Part shown: positions 50,648 to 60,193 of the stretch, piece after piece
How the letters are laid out: each line of letters begins with the position of its first letter
Position numbering within the stretch: position 1 is the stretch's first letter
From: Treponema sp.
GTDB lineage: Bacteria > Spirochaetota > Spirochaetia > Treponematales > Treponemataceae
Direction of reading: 5' to 3'
Length of the DNA: 64,000 nucleotides
Assembly: GCA_016288205.1 (NCBI GenBank)
Contig: JAEEYO010000063.1
Span: forward strand, 1 to 64,000
The notes under the pieces: generated by a model
Database searches by the model: none
Seen by the model: only the letters and a program-made list of their open reading frames with translations
What the model was told of the DNA's origin: nothing
Made by a program: the position numbers and the translations under genes

Positions 50648-52993
50648 TTAGTCATCACATCTGAAGCCGATTTTGCGACGTGACGATTCCTGAGCTGACT
50701 TTTCATCCTGCATACGGCACAGCTCGTCAATTATGTAATCCGCGGCTATCTCATCCTGCGGCATGAATCTGACTTTTGAGGAAAGGGTCCCAAAATCACC
50801 CGGCGTAATGCTCTGAAAGCTCAGCAGTTTTTCTACCTGGTTTTCTGAATACTCAATCTGTGAAAAATATTTTCCCATCATGCATCTGATTCCGTCCTGT
50901 GTAAGCGGCTTGAATTCCACTATGATATGAAAACGCCGGTTCAATGCAGAGTCCATGATGGAGCGGAGGTTCGTCGTGCATATCAGTATGCCGTTGAATT
51001 CTTCCATCTGCGTCAGAAGCTCGTTTACCTGGGTGCGCTCCCAGCTGTGTTCCGCCGCATTTCTGTCCGCGAAAAAAGAGTCCGCCTCATCAAAGAGCAG
51101 TATCTGTCCTGTGCTGGAGGCCTCCTCGAAGGCTTCCTGTATGTTCTGTTCCGTCCCGCCGACATATTTGTCCAGAATGTCCGAGGCACGCTTCAACAAG
51201 AGCCCCTTTCCAAGCTGCTCCGAAATGTAACGCGCAAACTCTGTCTTTCCGGTACCGCTTAATCCGTAAAAAAGCATTCTGATTCCGTTGTTCGCATCCG
51301 GGTTTGCAAGAGCATATTCTCCGGCATTTTTTACTATCTGCACAATCTTTCCGGCATCCATGCTTGAGTTCAGAACGCTCAGGTCATAGGAATCGCTCAC
51401 ACTTTCCCTTGTCTTTGCCCTTCCGTTTAGCAGAGCGGAATTTTCCTTAAGAACGGAGCGTATGCAGTCAACCAAAATTTTATCCCCGGCCTGCGGGTCG
51501 TTGCCGCTTACTGATGAGCCCAGGCATTTGATTGTGCGTACCATATTGTCCACGGACGCGCCTGTCACCTTGTAATGGTCCAGCAGGGACAGAATCTGAT
51601 TGCGTGTCTCTGACTCCAATTTTATGCCGCTGAGTTTTTGCTCGGCTATTCCGTGGAGCTGCTTTTGCGTCATGGAATCAAATCTGCATGAGTAATTGAA
51701 ACGGCGCAAAGTGGACTCATCCATTTCCGAAGTGAAGTTTACGATCCAAATTACCTTGCAGCGGACGTTCTCAAGCATCTTGTTGATTGTACCCTTCTGC
51801 TTTACGGGCGTGTCATCGGAAAAGAGTGACAGCCTTGATTTTGTTCTGAGCAGGGTGTCAGCCTCATCTATAATCAGGACGACATCTTCCTGTGCTATGG
51901 AAAGCAGGAGATTGAGGCGGGAAAGTAAGTTCGGTTTTGAGTCACCGTTGGATTCCAGCTCCATTTCATTTTTGAAAATCATCGGTTTAAGTCCGGAGTC
52001 CTTTGCGAGGGATTTTGCGAACTCGGTTTTTCCGCTGCCTGGTTTCCCATAGAGCAGGAGGGACACACCGCCTTCCCCGGAGAGCATACGGCGCATGATG
52101 ATCATGGAATCGTCTTTTACGGAAAATGAGTCCAGCGGATAGGAAGTGCTGCAGTCAATCGTCTTGAGCAAGTCCGTGAACTGGGGTTCCAGGCTTCCTT
52201 CCATAATACATTCAATCATTGTGGAGTCTATGCTCATGTCGTCGTCTATAAAACCAAGCGACCTCAGTTTGCTGTCGAAGCGGCGTATGGATTTGTATTC
52301 GCTAGATGGTATTTCCAGCATGTTCTGTATTATGGACTCATTTGTGCTTTTGGGAAGGTCCTCGATGATTTTGTGGACATGTTTGTTGCTGTCGAGCCTG
52401 TACAGAGTGATGAGGAGCTTGCATTCGTTTTCCGAGAGACCGACTGCCTTTCTGACGAAATCCACCTGGGAAGTGTCGCTTATGCTCTGCCTTATATGGG
52501 CCGGAATGTGTTTTAGTGCCTCCATGTCTTCTGACGGATTTTTTTTGAGCAGGACATTTGCAATCAGCAGGGGGAAAAATCCCTCCTCGCAATAGAGTAT
52601 GCAGCGGAAAAGATTTATCATGCGCAAGTCAACGGGTCCTGCGGCGGGTATCTGGCGGTCAACCGTTTTATCCTGCTCGAAGCTGTATGGCACGGTGGAG
52701 TAATCGAACATGAGGTCTGAGCATTCCGCAGGAGTCAGCTTATTGTTTTCCACGAGCCACTCAATCTTTTTGTCAAGGATTCTGTCGGTCAGCTGATTGC
52801 GGTCGAATCTCTCCACGAGCTCATTGAAAAGAAGTACAGATGAAGTGAGGAAGTCGCAGTCCGGATAGATTTTATCCGCGATTGAGTATAAGAAATAAGC
52901 CAGTGTCCTGCAATCCGAGATACGCATTTTCGTTATTTTTGTTTCGACGTTCCCCAGTACGCGGCGCAATCTTCTTTTGTATCTTCCAATCAT
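50648..52993 (-). CDS. Tandem AAA+ ATPase
   Basis: The 781-residue protein has a helical N-terminal region (1-290) of no recognised family and two AAA+ modules. Module 1 has Walker A GKPGSGKT (316-323) and Walker B VVLIIDEADT (371-380). Module 2 has GLSGTGKT (577-584) and ILLFDEADSF (631-640) and resembles the ClpA/Cdc48/FtsH group, with VGGTEQNI in its pore-loop region. Type II unfoldases of this kind work as hexameric protein remodellers. No protease domain is present. AGGAG precedes the ATG and the gene stands alone, convergent with pbpC. Confidence 0.85.
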   Translation of the reverse strand: MIGRYKRRLRRVLGNVETKITKMRISDCRTLAYFLYSIADKIYPDCDFLTSSVLLFNELVERFDRNQLTDRILDKKIEWLVENNKLTPAECSDLMFDYSTVPYSFEQDKTVDRQIPAAGPVDLRMINLFRCILYCEEGFFPLLIANVLLKKNPSEDMEALKHIPAHIRQSISDTSQVDFVRKAVGLSENECKLLITLYRLDSNKHVHKIIEDLPKSTNESIIQNMLEIPSSEYKSIRRFDSKLRSLGFIDDDMSIDSTMIECIMEGSLEPQFTDLLKTIDCSTSYPLDSFSVKDDSMIIMRRMLSGEGGVSLLLYGKPGSGKTEFAKSLAKDSGLKPMIFKNEMELESNGDSKPNLLSRLNLLLSIAQEDVVLIIDEADTLLRTKSRLSLFSDDTPVKQKGTINKMLENVRCKVIWIVNFTSEMDESTLRRFNYSCRFDSMTQKQLHGIAEQKLSGIKLESETRNQILSLLDHYKVTGASVDNMVRTIKCLGSSVSGNDPQAGDKILVDCIRSVLKENSALLNGRAKTRESVSDSYDLSVLNSSMDAGKIVQIVKNAGEYALANPDANNGIRMLFYGLSGTGKTEFARYISEQLGKGLLLKRASDILDKYVGGTEQNIQEAFEEASSTGQILLFDEADSFFADRNAAEHSWERTQVNELLTQMEEFNGILICTTNLRSIMDSALNRRFHIIVEFKPLTQDGIRCMMGKYFSQIEYSENQVEKLLSFQSITPGDFGTLSSKVRFMPQDEIAADYIIDELCRMQDEKSAQESSRRKIGFRCDD

Positions 52994-53078
52994 TTTATTC
53001 TCCTATAACATAAATAATATAGGAGGATTTTTGGAAATCGTTAAATTTCTGGAAGCTGATTGTGATTTTTTCCTGGCT

Positions 53079-53438
53079 TTATTTCCATTCCTCCCAGATT
53101 TTTTGCTCCATTCCGCAGGTGGCGGCATTCCTTCCGTTTCTGCATACCGGCTGACGGAGGAATTTGAGCTGGTTCTCAAACAACTTTTCCTTTTTTTCGC
53201 TGTCATCAAGATAGGAGATCAGGGCATAGTCCTTGGATTTTTTGTCAATCATGGACTCAATGGCTGCGTCCGTGCTTCCTTCCCTTTGTGCGATGGCTGA
53301 GACTACGGAGTCAAACTCACCCGCGCTCATCTCCTTTTCCTTTAAATCAATGAATTGGAATGGAATCCTCCGCTCCTTGAAAAATCTCTGTGCGGCCTTG
53401 CAGTCAAAGGATTTGTTTGTGCCGAAAATCTGAACCAT
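53079..53438 (-). CDS. ArsC/Spx-family protein
   Basis: The 119-residue thioredoxin-like protein begins VQIFGTNKSFDCKAAQRFFKERRIPFQFIDLKEKEMS and ends LRQPVCRNGRNAATCGM. This matches the ArsC family (arsenate reductase, YffB, Spx). The single cysteine at position 13 and the lack of a CxxC mean it is neither a typical Spx nor thioredoxin-type ArsC. Arsenate reduction cannot be asserted; a glutaredoxin-dependent reductase or an uncharacterised YffB-like role is possible. Confidence 0.8.
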   Translation of the reverse strand: MVQIFGTNKSFDCKAAQRFFKERRIPFQFIDLKEKEMSAGEFDSVVSAIAQREGSTDAAIESMIDKKSKDYALISYLDDSEKKEKLFENQLKFLRQPVCRNGRNAATCGMEQKIWEEWK

Positions 53439-53466
53439 TTTTTCCTCCGTTTTTCTTCTATTATAA

Positions 53467-54237
53467 CTAGCGTTTCAAAATGTCCACGAGATGTGAGCTC
53501 GCACCTAAAAGCTCGGATCTCTCGCATGTGGCAAGATGATATTTTATGAAAAGGCCGAAAGTCTCCTCATCCATCGCGTTTAGCTCACGGCGCATATAGT
53601 CTGCGGGTCCGTCCGCCGCAATCAACTTAAGTCGTGTGCTTCCGGTCAGCCTGTTGATTTCGTCTATATCTTCTATACGCATGTATGTGTACAGTTGGTC
53701 TGGGGAGGGTACAGTATGAAAATCCTGGGTGACAGATCCATTTTCCAGACATTCCCGGATTGTGTTCTTCTTGAAGCAGTACTGGAGGATGCTGTACTCG
53801 TTCATCACATAAGCTACGAAAATAAGGCCGTCTTTTTTTGTGACCCGACGTGCTTCGTTCAGGGCCTGGATCTGGTCTTCCATTGTGTGCAGGTGATACA
53901 TGGGACCGAAAAGCAGGGTGATGTCAAAGCTTTCGTCGGAAAGAAAATGCAGGTCACGCGCGTCTCCCGGCCAGCAGTTGACGTTCGCATGTTTGGACTC
54001 AAGGACCTTGAGATTATGGGGAACGAGCTCCACGGCCGTAACTGAATGTCCTTCCTCAGAAAGGGGTACAGAATAACGTCCTGTTCCCGCTCCGATGTCC
54101 AGTATTTTTAAAACTGTACCCTTCGGTATGTATTCATGGATATACTTCATGGACGTGGTGAATTCTACCTGACCGTGCCGTGTCGTGAGCCTGTGGTCCT
54201 CGTCAAATTTGTTGTAGTATTTTTCAAGCTCCGTCAA
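53467..54237 (-). CDS. Class I SAM-dependent methyltransferase
   Basis: The 256-residue protein has the methyltransferase fold with motif I ILDIGAGTGRYS (about residues 44-55), an acidic residue VELVPHN, and FDITLLFGPMYHL. The substrate is not evident; small-molecule methyltransferases of this type are common. It starts three bases after the lipoprotein gene, in the same operon. Confidence 0.85.
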   Translation of the reverse strand: MTELEKYYNKFDEDHRLTTRHGQVEFTTSMKYIHEYIPKGTVLKILDIGAGTGRYSVPLSEEGHSVTAVELVPHNLKVLESKHANVNCWPGDARDLHFLSDESFDITLLFGPMYHLHTMEDQIQALNEARRVTKKDGLIFVAYVMNEYSILQYCFKKNTIRECLENGSVTQDFHTVPSPDQLYTYMRIEDIDEINRLTGSTRLKLIAADGPADYMRRELNAMDEETFGLFIKYHLATCERSELLGASSHLVDILKR

Positions 54238-54240
54238 TTT

Positions 54241-54882
54241 TTATATTTCTCCCGCGGTCTCAAGCACGATTCTGTCCAGACGATAACTTGGGCTTGTCAT
54301 AAGCAGGGGCAGGGGAACTTCTATGCAGAAACTGTCACCATAATCATAGAATGGGACAGAACAGTATGCTCCATCTGTACCCTCAAAATAGGCTCTTGAA
54401 ACAAACTGGATGATTTTCTTGCTGACAAGAACCCTGCATTTTACGGAAGACAACATCACATAGGCCATTCCGCTCTCGTCATCATCCATTCCCAGCTCAT
54501 CCGATGAAAAATCCTTGGCAAAGGTAAACGGAATGTAGCATTTGTTTCCTGATTTTTTCGGCAAAAGGGATTTCTCGTCTGCGTCTTTTGTCTTCGGGTC
54601 AATGGAAATCCGGGCTTCAAATCCCTTCTCAATATCCGTATCCACTTCCGTGATTTCGCTTTCGTCAAAGGGGCCTCCCTCGGCAAACTCACCGATAAGG
54701 TCATCCTCGGTCGCTTCCTCTCCGGCCAGTGCCATGATGATTTTGGAGAATGTCAGCTTGTAGTAGATTTCGTATTGCCCATTTTTGTAGGAAATGCTCT
54801 GCACATAATCAAAGCAGGATGTGAGCAGCATTGTGGCCAGAATGATAAGCGAGACAAAGCCCGTTCTAAAAATTTTTTTCAT
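54241..54882 (-). CDS. Lipoprotein of unknown function
   Basis: The 213-residue protein has a lipobox at LLTSC after a hydrophobic signal (FVSLIILATMLLTSC). The mature part has beta-rich segments (YKNGQYEIYYKLTFSKI) and acidic loops. No domain is recognised. Its ATG overlaps the stop of the upstream Rpn-like gene by four bases and AGGAG precedes it. Confidence 0.7.
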   Translation of the reverse strand: MKKIFRTGFVSLIILATMLLTSCFDYVQSISYKNGQYEIYYKLTFSKIIMALAGEEATEDDLIGEFAEGGPFDESEITEVDTDIEKGFEARISIDPKTKDADEKSLLPKKSGNKCYIPFTFAKDFSSDELGMDDDESGMAYVMLSSVKCRVLVSKKIIQFVSRAYFEGTDGAYCSVPFYDYGDSFCIEVPLPLLMTSPSYRLDRIVLETAGEI

Positions 54883-55382
54883 ATCATACTCCTTTTTACT
54901 CCGATTTTCTCCATCACTTTCTCAAGCGGTGCATTCATTTTCTCTGCGGCAAGCTTAGGATCTATATTAAAATCTCTGATGGCAATCACGGCATCATCAA
55001 CGGATTTCTCCTCCGCCCCCTGTATTTTGCCCCTGCTGAGTCCCAGCTGCATTCCTTCCGCAAGAGCCGCCTGCCTCTCTTCCCTGCGTATGTCCATTTC
55101 ACGTAAATTCATAGCGGCATAAACCTCCTTGAACTGCTCGTCTTCCTTCAACTTAGCGACCCTGCTTTTTAGCCGGTTCGAAAAATCATCATCGCCCGCG
55201 TCATTCGTTCGGACGAACCTGAGGAAATCCCTCACTTTCCCGTCCTTTTCCCTTTCGCACGCACTTGCATTATAAATCATTTTCGTAGTTTTGTCACCGA
55301 AATTCAGCCAGTCAAGCTCATGGCATTTTGTCGTGAAGGTAAGCTCCTCCACGGATTTGTAGCGGTAGAATGATGTACTCAT
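54879..55382 (-). CDS. Rpn/PD-(D/E)XK transposase-type protein, N-terminally truncated
   Basis: The 167-residue protein matches only the C-terminal half of Rpn-family recombination-promoting nucleases: DGKVRDFLRFVRTNDAGDDDFSNRL, KLKEDEQFKEVYAAMNLREMDIRREE, and a glutamate/arginine-rich helix. The N-terminal PD-(D/E)XK nuclease core is absent. A normal ribosome site (AGGAG) and ATG still precede it, and it is coupled to the next gene. It may be a remnant captured as a regulator or scaffold, or a decaying gene. Confidence 0.7.
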   Translation of the reverse strand: MSTSFYRYKSVEELTFTTKCHELDWLNFGDKTTKMIYNASACEREKDGKVRDFLRFVRTNDAGDDDFSNRLKSRVAKLKEDEQFKEVYAAMNLREMDIRREERQAALAEGMQLGLSRGKIQGAEEKSVDDAVIAIRDFNIDPKLAAEKMNAPLEKVMEKIGVKRSMI

Positions 55383-55415
55383 ATAGTCTCCTGGGGTTGT
55401 TATGTTTGGACAGAT

Positions 55416-56774
55416 TTACTTCGTGTGTGAGAGGAGGAACTCCAGCATGGGGAGCATTTTGTTCAGGAGGCCGCATTTTATCAGCAGGTTCCAGAAGGGC
55501 TCCATTTTTTTCCAGCCGCCGGTGTATGCGAAATGTGAGAGCTTGTTTTTTAATGTGGCGTCGTGGGAACAGGAAGCGAAGATGTTTTTCCATGAGTAGA
55601 AGTCGCGGTATGCTCTTTTGTAGCCGGACTCAAGTTCCGCGGGCGTGAGAAGTGCTGGTTTGTATACGGCGTGGCGTGTGTCGTATAGACTCCAGTCGCG
55701 GGTCATTATGCGTCCCTCGCTTTCCATTTTGCTGAACAGTCTTGTGCCGGGATAGGGGGTGAGTATGTGGAATGTCGCCGTGGTGATTGCGTGCTCCACT
55801 GCCCAGTCAACGGTACGGGAAAACACGTCTTTGTCATCGTCGTCCAGTCCGAACACAAAGCTTCCGTTTATCATTATGCCGAGCTCATGCAGTCTTTTTA
55901 CGGCGGCCGAATAATCGCGCGAAAGATTCTGTGCCTTGTTGCTCTGCGCAAGATTTTTTGGCGAGAAGGTCTCAAATCCGACGAATATGCTCCTGAGACC
56001 TGCCTCCGCCGCTTTTTCGATTAAATCCCCGTCAAGGATTGAGGACACTGTGGCGGCTCCCTGAAACACACGGTTCATGCCCTTCATTCCGTCAAACAAT
56101 TCGCGCGCGAATTGTTTGTTTCCCAAAAGATGGTCGTCCAGAAAATAAAGATGCCGGCCAGGGAGACTCTCTATTTCCTTGAGTGCTGAGTCGACACGGC
56201 ATGTGTAGAAAGATTTTCCGCTTCCGTAAAAGGCATCCTTGTAGCAGAAGTCGCAGTGGTGCGGGCAACCCCTTGAGACGACGAGAGAATTCGGCACGAA
56301 GTATTTGCTTCTTTTTATGAGGTCGCGTCGTACCGGCGGAATGTTTTCAATCGACCTTTCTTTTGCGGCATAGATTTTTTCGGCCTTGTGATTTCTGAAA
56401 TCGCTTATGAATCTGGGAAAGGCTTCTTCTCCGGGGCCGAGGATTACCGTGTCAGCATGCTCAAGTGCCTCATCAGGAAGGGACGTAACATGGAGCCCTC
56501 CCATCACCACATGGATTCCGCGGCTTCTGTATGTGTCCGCAATCTGATAGGCGCGATATGCGTTTGTTATGTAGACCTGCATACAGACAAGGTCGGGTGA
56601 GTCGTCGGTGTGAAGTTTTTCCACGTGCTGGTCAACAAGCTCCACCTCATCGTCGGCGGAAAAATATCCTGCGAGAGTCGCAAGTCCGAGAGGGGGAAAA
56701 AGCGAATATTTTATGGGCCTCCAGAAAGGGCTTTTTGCTTCCTCCAGCGAGGGGAGAATCATCTTGACTTTCAT
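55416..56774 (-). CDS. B12-binding-domain radical SAM protein
   Basis: The 452-residue protein has an N-terminal B12-binding-like domain (PPLGLATLAGYFSADDEVELVDQHVE, GGLHVTSLPDEALEHADTVILGPGEEAF) and a radical SAM core with CPHHCDFC at about 171-178 (CxxxCxxC). A C-terminal region follows with several Trp/Phe residues. This type methylates unactivated carbons or acts on tRNA or natural products. The substrate is not evident. ATG 56774 is used because AAAGGC precedes it and the homology begins there; 56810 is an alternative. Confidence 0.85.
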   Translation of the reverse strand: MKVKMILPSLEEAKSPFWRPIKYSLFPPLGLATLAGYFSADDEVELVDQHVEKLHTDDSPDLVCMQVYITNAYRAYQIADTYRSRGIHVVMGGLHVTSLPDEALEHADTVILGPGEEAFPRFISDFRNHKAEKIYAAKERSIENIPPVRRDLIKRSKYFVPNSLVVSRGCPHHCDFCYKDAFYGSGKSFYTCRVDSALKEIESLPGRHLYFLDDHLLGNKQFARELFDGMKGMNRVFQGAATVSSILDGDLIEKAAEAGLRSIFVGFETFSPKNLAQSNKAQNLSRDYSAAVKRLHELGIMINGSFVFGLDDDDKDVFSRTVDWAVEHAITTATFHILTPYPGTRLFSKMESEGRIMTRDWSLYDTRHAVYKPALLTPAELESGYKRAYRDFYSWKNIFASCSHDATLKNKLSHFAYTGGWKKMEPFWNLLIKCGLLNKMLPMLEFLLSHTK

Positions 56775-56855
56775 GCCTTTTAAAATACCGAAAATACCTA
56801 AAAAAATCAAACGGATTTCTTGACGTGAAATCTGTATTAATCAGGGAAGCCTGTA

Positions 56856-56884
56856 TTGAAAAAATCCCCCGTTTCTTCTATACT
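56856..56884 (+). promoter_or_regulatory. Promoter of the PurF-like gene
   Basis: TTGAAA (56856-56861), 17 bases, TATACT (56879-56884). Transcription from it starts near 56891, so ATG 56913 is the first usable start. Confidence 0.6.
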
Positions 56885-56912
56885 ACTTTATATTTCCCTT
56901 TGGAGGCTTTCT

Positions 56913-58328
56913 ATGGGTGGCGTTTTCGGTGTCGTGTCTGGCGGAGACTGTTCTTTGGATCTTTTTTTCGGTGTGGATTATCATTCGCACCTTGGGACCA
57001 GACGCGGAGGACTTGCTGTTTTCGGAGCGGACGGAACTTTCCAGCGGTCAATCCACAACATACAGAACTCTCCTTTCCGCACGAAGTTCGAGAATGACAT
57101 AGGGACCCTTCGCGGACCCGTCGGCATAGGATGTATTTCGGATTATGAGCCACAGCCTCTGCTCGCGCGCTCTCATCTTGGAAGACTTGCGGTGACGACC
57201 GTGGGACTCGTGTCGAACAAGGACGAGCTGGTGGACATGCTGATGAAGGACGGAAAATCTTTCCTTGAGATGTCAGGCGGAGAAGTCAACCAGACTGAGC
57301 TGATTCTGGAGCTCTTGAACACGCGACCCACCATTGAGGAGGGAATCCGCTACGTGCAGGATGTCGTCAAGGGATCTGTCACCATGCTTGTGGCTACCCC
57401 TGAGGGAATCTACGGCGCGAGGGACAAGATGGGACGAACTCCATTGCAGATTGGAAAAAAAGAGGGTGCGATGTGCCTTTCGTTCGAGAGCTTTGCCTAT
57501 CTGAACCTCGGTTATGAGGACGAGCACGAGCTTGGACCCGGAGAGATTGTTTTTGTCACCTCCGATTCCTACCGCGTGGTGCAGCAGCCGAGAAAGGAAA
57601 TGAAAATCTGTACCTTCCTGTGGATTTACTACGGATACCCGACCTCCTGCTACGAGGGAGTGAACGTGGAGGCCATGAGATACAACTGCGGCAAATACCT
57701 TGCAAAGAGGGACAGGGACTCAAACATACATCCCGACTGCGCGGCCGGTGTTCCCGACTCAGGTACAGCCCATGCCGTGGGATATGCAAACGAGGCTGGC
57801 ATTCCGTTTACAAGACCCTTCATTAAATATACGCCGACTTGGCCCAGGTCCTTCATGCCAACAAGCCAGGAGCAGAGGAATCTGATTGCGCACATGAAAC
57901 TGATTCCGGTAAAGCAGCTCATAAAAGACCGCCGCATCCTGCTGATTGACGACTCCATCGTCCGCGGTACCCAGCTCCGTGAGACTACGGATTTTCTCTA
58001 TCAGTCCGGGGCAAAGGAAGTCCATGTCCGTCCCGCATGTCCCCCGATCATGTTCGGATGCAAGTATCTGAATTTCAGCCGGTCAAAGAGCGAGATGGAT
58101 CTGATTGCGCGCCGCGTTGTCAAGCAGTTTGAGGGCGAGAATGTGAGTCCTGAGGTTCTGGCGAAGTATTGTGACCCCAATACCCCCGAGTATGAGAAAA
58201 TGCAGGAGGAGATAAGAAAGCAGCTTCACTTTACGACGCTCCGCTTCCACCGCCTGGATGATATGCTTGATTCGACCGGACTTGACAGATGCAAGCTCTG
58301 TACCTATTGCTGGAACGGTGTTGAGTAA
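56913..58328 (+). CDS. PurF-like amidophosphoribosyltransferase lacking the N-terminal cysteine
   Basis: The 471-residue protein has the class II glutamine amidotransferase layout (GVFGVVSGGDCSLDLFFGVDYHSHLGTRRGG) and a PRPP-binding phosphoribosyltransferase domain (LLIDDSIVRGTQLRE, about residues 342-356). Authentic PurF begins MCG with the catalytic cysteine after the start methionine; here it begins MGG. GGAGG and the promoter fix the start at 56913. The protein probably cannot hydrolyse glutamine. It may use ammonia directly or have another role. Similar cysteine-less PurF relatives are known in other anaerobes (recollection, not checked). Confidence 0.85.
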   Translation: MGGVFGVVSGGDCSLDLFFGVDYHSHLGTRRGGLAVFGADGTFQRSIHNIQNSPFRTKFENDIGTLRGPVGIGCISDYEPQPLLARSHLGRLAVTTVGLVSNKDELVDMLMKDGKSFLEMSGGEVNQTELILELLNTRPTIEEGIRYVQDVVKGSVTMLVATPEGIYGARDKMGRTPLQIGKKEGAMCLSFESFAYLNLGYEDEHELGPGEIVFVTSDSYRVVQQPRKEMKICTFLWIYYGYPTSCYEGVNVEAMRYNCGKYLAKRDRDSNIHPDCAAGVPDSGTAHAVGYANEAGIPFTRPFIKYTPTWPRSFMPTSQEQRNLIAHMKLIPVKQLIKDRRILLIDDSIVRGTQLRETTDFLYQSGAKEVHVRPACPPIMFGCKYLNFSRSKSEMDLIARRVVKQFEGENVSPEVLAKYCDPNTPEYEKMQEEIRKQLHFTTLRFHRLDDMLDSTGLDRCKLCTYCWNGVE

Positions 58329-58336
58329 GTTTTAAT

Positions 58337-58714
58337 TTAGGCTGATGCTATGCTGACGGGGATTCCGCGCCTCCATGTTTCGACCACGCCGAGATCATCA
58401 TCCTCCACGCGCTCAATGAGACCGAGGTTCCACCATTCCCTGTGGCCTGCGTACTCAATGGCGGGCTCTGTACCCGTGGACTGGAGCATTCCGTTTCTGA
58501 ACCTGTAGATTACCGGCCTTGCGCTGAATACATCGAATCCGGGCTGTCCCTGTGCAATCGCCTCGGAGTCCTCTATTCTGAGGATCTTGCCCTGAACCGG
58601 AGTGCCGTCATCACTTGAGAAAATTCTCATCTGCAGGAATTTGTGTGCAGAACAGGATTCCGCATACATTACGTTTCCGGCTCCTGCAATACCGGTTTCC
58701 TCATGTAAATCCAT
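58337..58714 (-). CDS. Hypothetical protein
   Basis: The 125-residue soluble protein (MDLHEETGIAGAGNVMYAES, later GHREWWNLGLIERVEDD) has GGGAGG before its ATG. No signal peptide or domain is recognised. It is convergent with the PurF-like gene, with nine bases between them. Confidence 0.6.
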   Translation of the reverse strand: MDLHEETGIAGAGNVMYAESCSAHKFLQMRIFSSDDGTPVQGKILRIEDSEAIAQGQPGFDVFSARPVIYRFRNGMLQSTGTEPAIEYAGHREWWNLGLIERVEDDDLGVVETWRRGIPVSIASA

Positions 58715-58877
58715 GATAGTGCCTCCCCGAAAAGCGGCATGACTTGAAATTTACCGCCCTCAATTGATATTTTCGGAATGCAGGGCTTTTCATATTAGGA
58801 ATTAGGATCTTGACAGTTATCCGCCGCCGTGCTACCGTTTAAAGTAAGAAATTTCCCGCAGGGGCCATGAGGAGCTT

Positions 58878-60110
58878 ATGAAACTTAATCCAATCATCTC
58901 AAGTCTGCTTGAAACAGACCTTTACAAATTTTCGATGGGACAGGCAATCTACCATCAGTATCCGTCTTATAAGACAAACTGGACTTTCAAGTGCAGGAAT
59001 CCGGGGATAGCGTTTTCTCCGGCCATGGTCGAGGAAATCCGTGAGCAGGTAAAGCACTACTGTTCCCTCCGCTTTACCGACGAGGAACTCTCTTATCTCG
59101 GGTCCATCGACTGGCTCCACGAGGATTACATAGACCACCTGCAGATCTGGAGGCCGCGTTTCGAGGACATCACCATTTCGGAGAATGCGGACTGCGGTCT
59201 TTCCATTGAGGCTTACGGTACCTGGCTCAACACCTCCATGTACGAGATTCCGCTTCTTGCCATCGTAAATGAGGTCTATTTCAGGATGGCATATAATTAC
59301 GACGAGCTTTTCAGTCAGTACAAGACCAAGCTTTCCCAGAAGGTTGACTGGCTTCTTACGGGCAAGTACAACATAGGGATTTTCTCTGAGTTCGGACTGA
59401 GGAGACGCTTGAGCGCCGAGGCCCAGGAGCTTGCGGTAAGGAGTCTCTGCGAGAACAACGGCAAGTACAAGGACTCAAAGTGCGTGGGTACGTCAAATGT
59501 CTACCTCGCGATGAAATACGGCGTGACCCCGGTCGGAACCATGGCGCATGAGTTCGTGATGTGCGTGGGACAGGGAAATCCGATGTACAATCCCGCGTAC
59601 TCCAACAAGCTTGCGATGGAGGCTTGGACAAAGGAATACGGTGTTTTGAACGGAACCTATCTCACTGACACCATCGGGGACAAGGCGACCATGCTGGACA
59701 TGGGATACACTTACTCAATCTGTTTTTCCGGCGTGCGGCATGACTCAGGGGATCCCTACGCGTGGGGAGAGGCCTGGGTGGAACATTTCAGCAAGTTCTA
59801 CGAGAAATACAAGGACGAGAGGGTGAATCCCAAGACAAAGACCCTGCTTTTCAGTGACAGCCTTGATTTCGAGAGGGCGAGCGCGCTTTACTCACATTTC
59901 AAGGACAGGGCGAAGGTGGCTTTCGGAATCGGAACATATATAGCGAATGACACGGACGTTCCCCCGCTCAACATTGTGATGAAGGTGACTGAGTGCAACG
60001 GCCGGCCTGTGGCAAAGCTTTCGAATGACCTCGGAAAGACCATGTGCAAGGACGGAGAGTATGTCGATTACCTTAAGAAGACAATCGACTGGCGCTTGAA
60101 CCACGAGTAA
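58878..60110 (+). CDS. pncB: Nicotinate phosphoribosyltransferase
   Basis: The 410-residue protein matches PncB: LLETDLYKFSMGQAIYHQYP, FGLRRRLSAEAQE, GTSNVYLAMKYGVTPVGTMAHEF, VRHDSGDPYAWGE and GIGTYIANDT. It makes nicotinate mononucleotide from nicotinate and PRPP in the NAD salvage pathway. A possible promoter (TTGACA at about 58813) lies upstream. The start follows GGAGC. Confidence 0.95.
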   Translation: MKLNPIISSLLETDLYKFSMGQAIYHQYPSYKTNWTFKCRNPGIAFSPAMVEEIREQVKHYCSLRFTDEELSYLGSIDWLHEDYIDHLQIWRPRFEDITISENADCGLSIEAYGTWLNTSMYEIPLLAIVNEVYFRMAYNYDELFSQYKTKLSQKVDWLLTGKYNIGIFSEFGLRRRLSAEAQELAVRSLCENNGKYKDSKCVGTSNVYLAMKYGVTPVGTMAHEFVMCVGQGNPMYNPAYSNKLAMEAWTKEYGVLNGTYLTDTIGDKATMLDMGYTYSICFSGVRHDSGDPYAWGEAWVEHFSKFYEKYKDERVNPKTKTLLFSDSLDFERASALYSHFKDRAKVAFGIGTYIANDTDVPPLNIVMKVTECNGRPVAKLSNDLGKTMCKDGEYVDYLKKTIDWRLNHE

Positions 60111-60127
60111 TTCACGCCGCAGGAAAT

Positions 60128-60172
60128 AAAAAAAAAGGGATGCCGAAGATGATTCGATGCGTCCCTTTTTTA
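60128..60172. terminator. Bidirectional terminator between pncB and the ACT gene
   Basis: A run of A precedes GGGATGC, which pairs with GCGTCCC followed by a T run. The symmetry serves both convergent genes. Confidence 0.75.
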
Positions 60173-60193
60173 TTCTTGCCTATCTCTTCTGGA

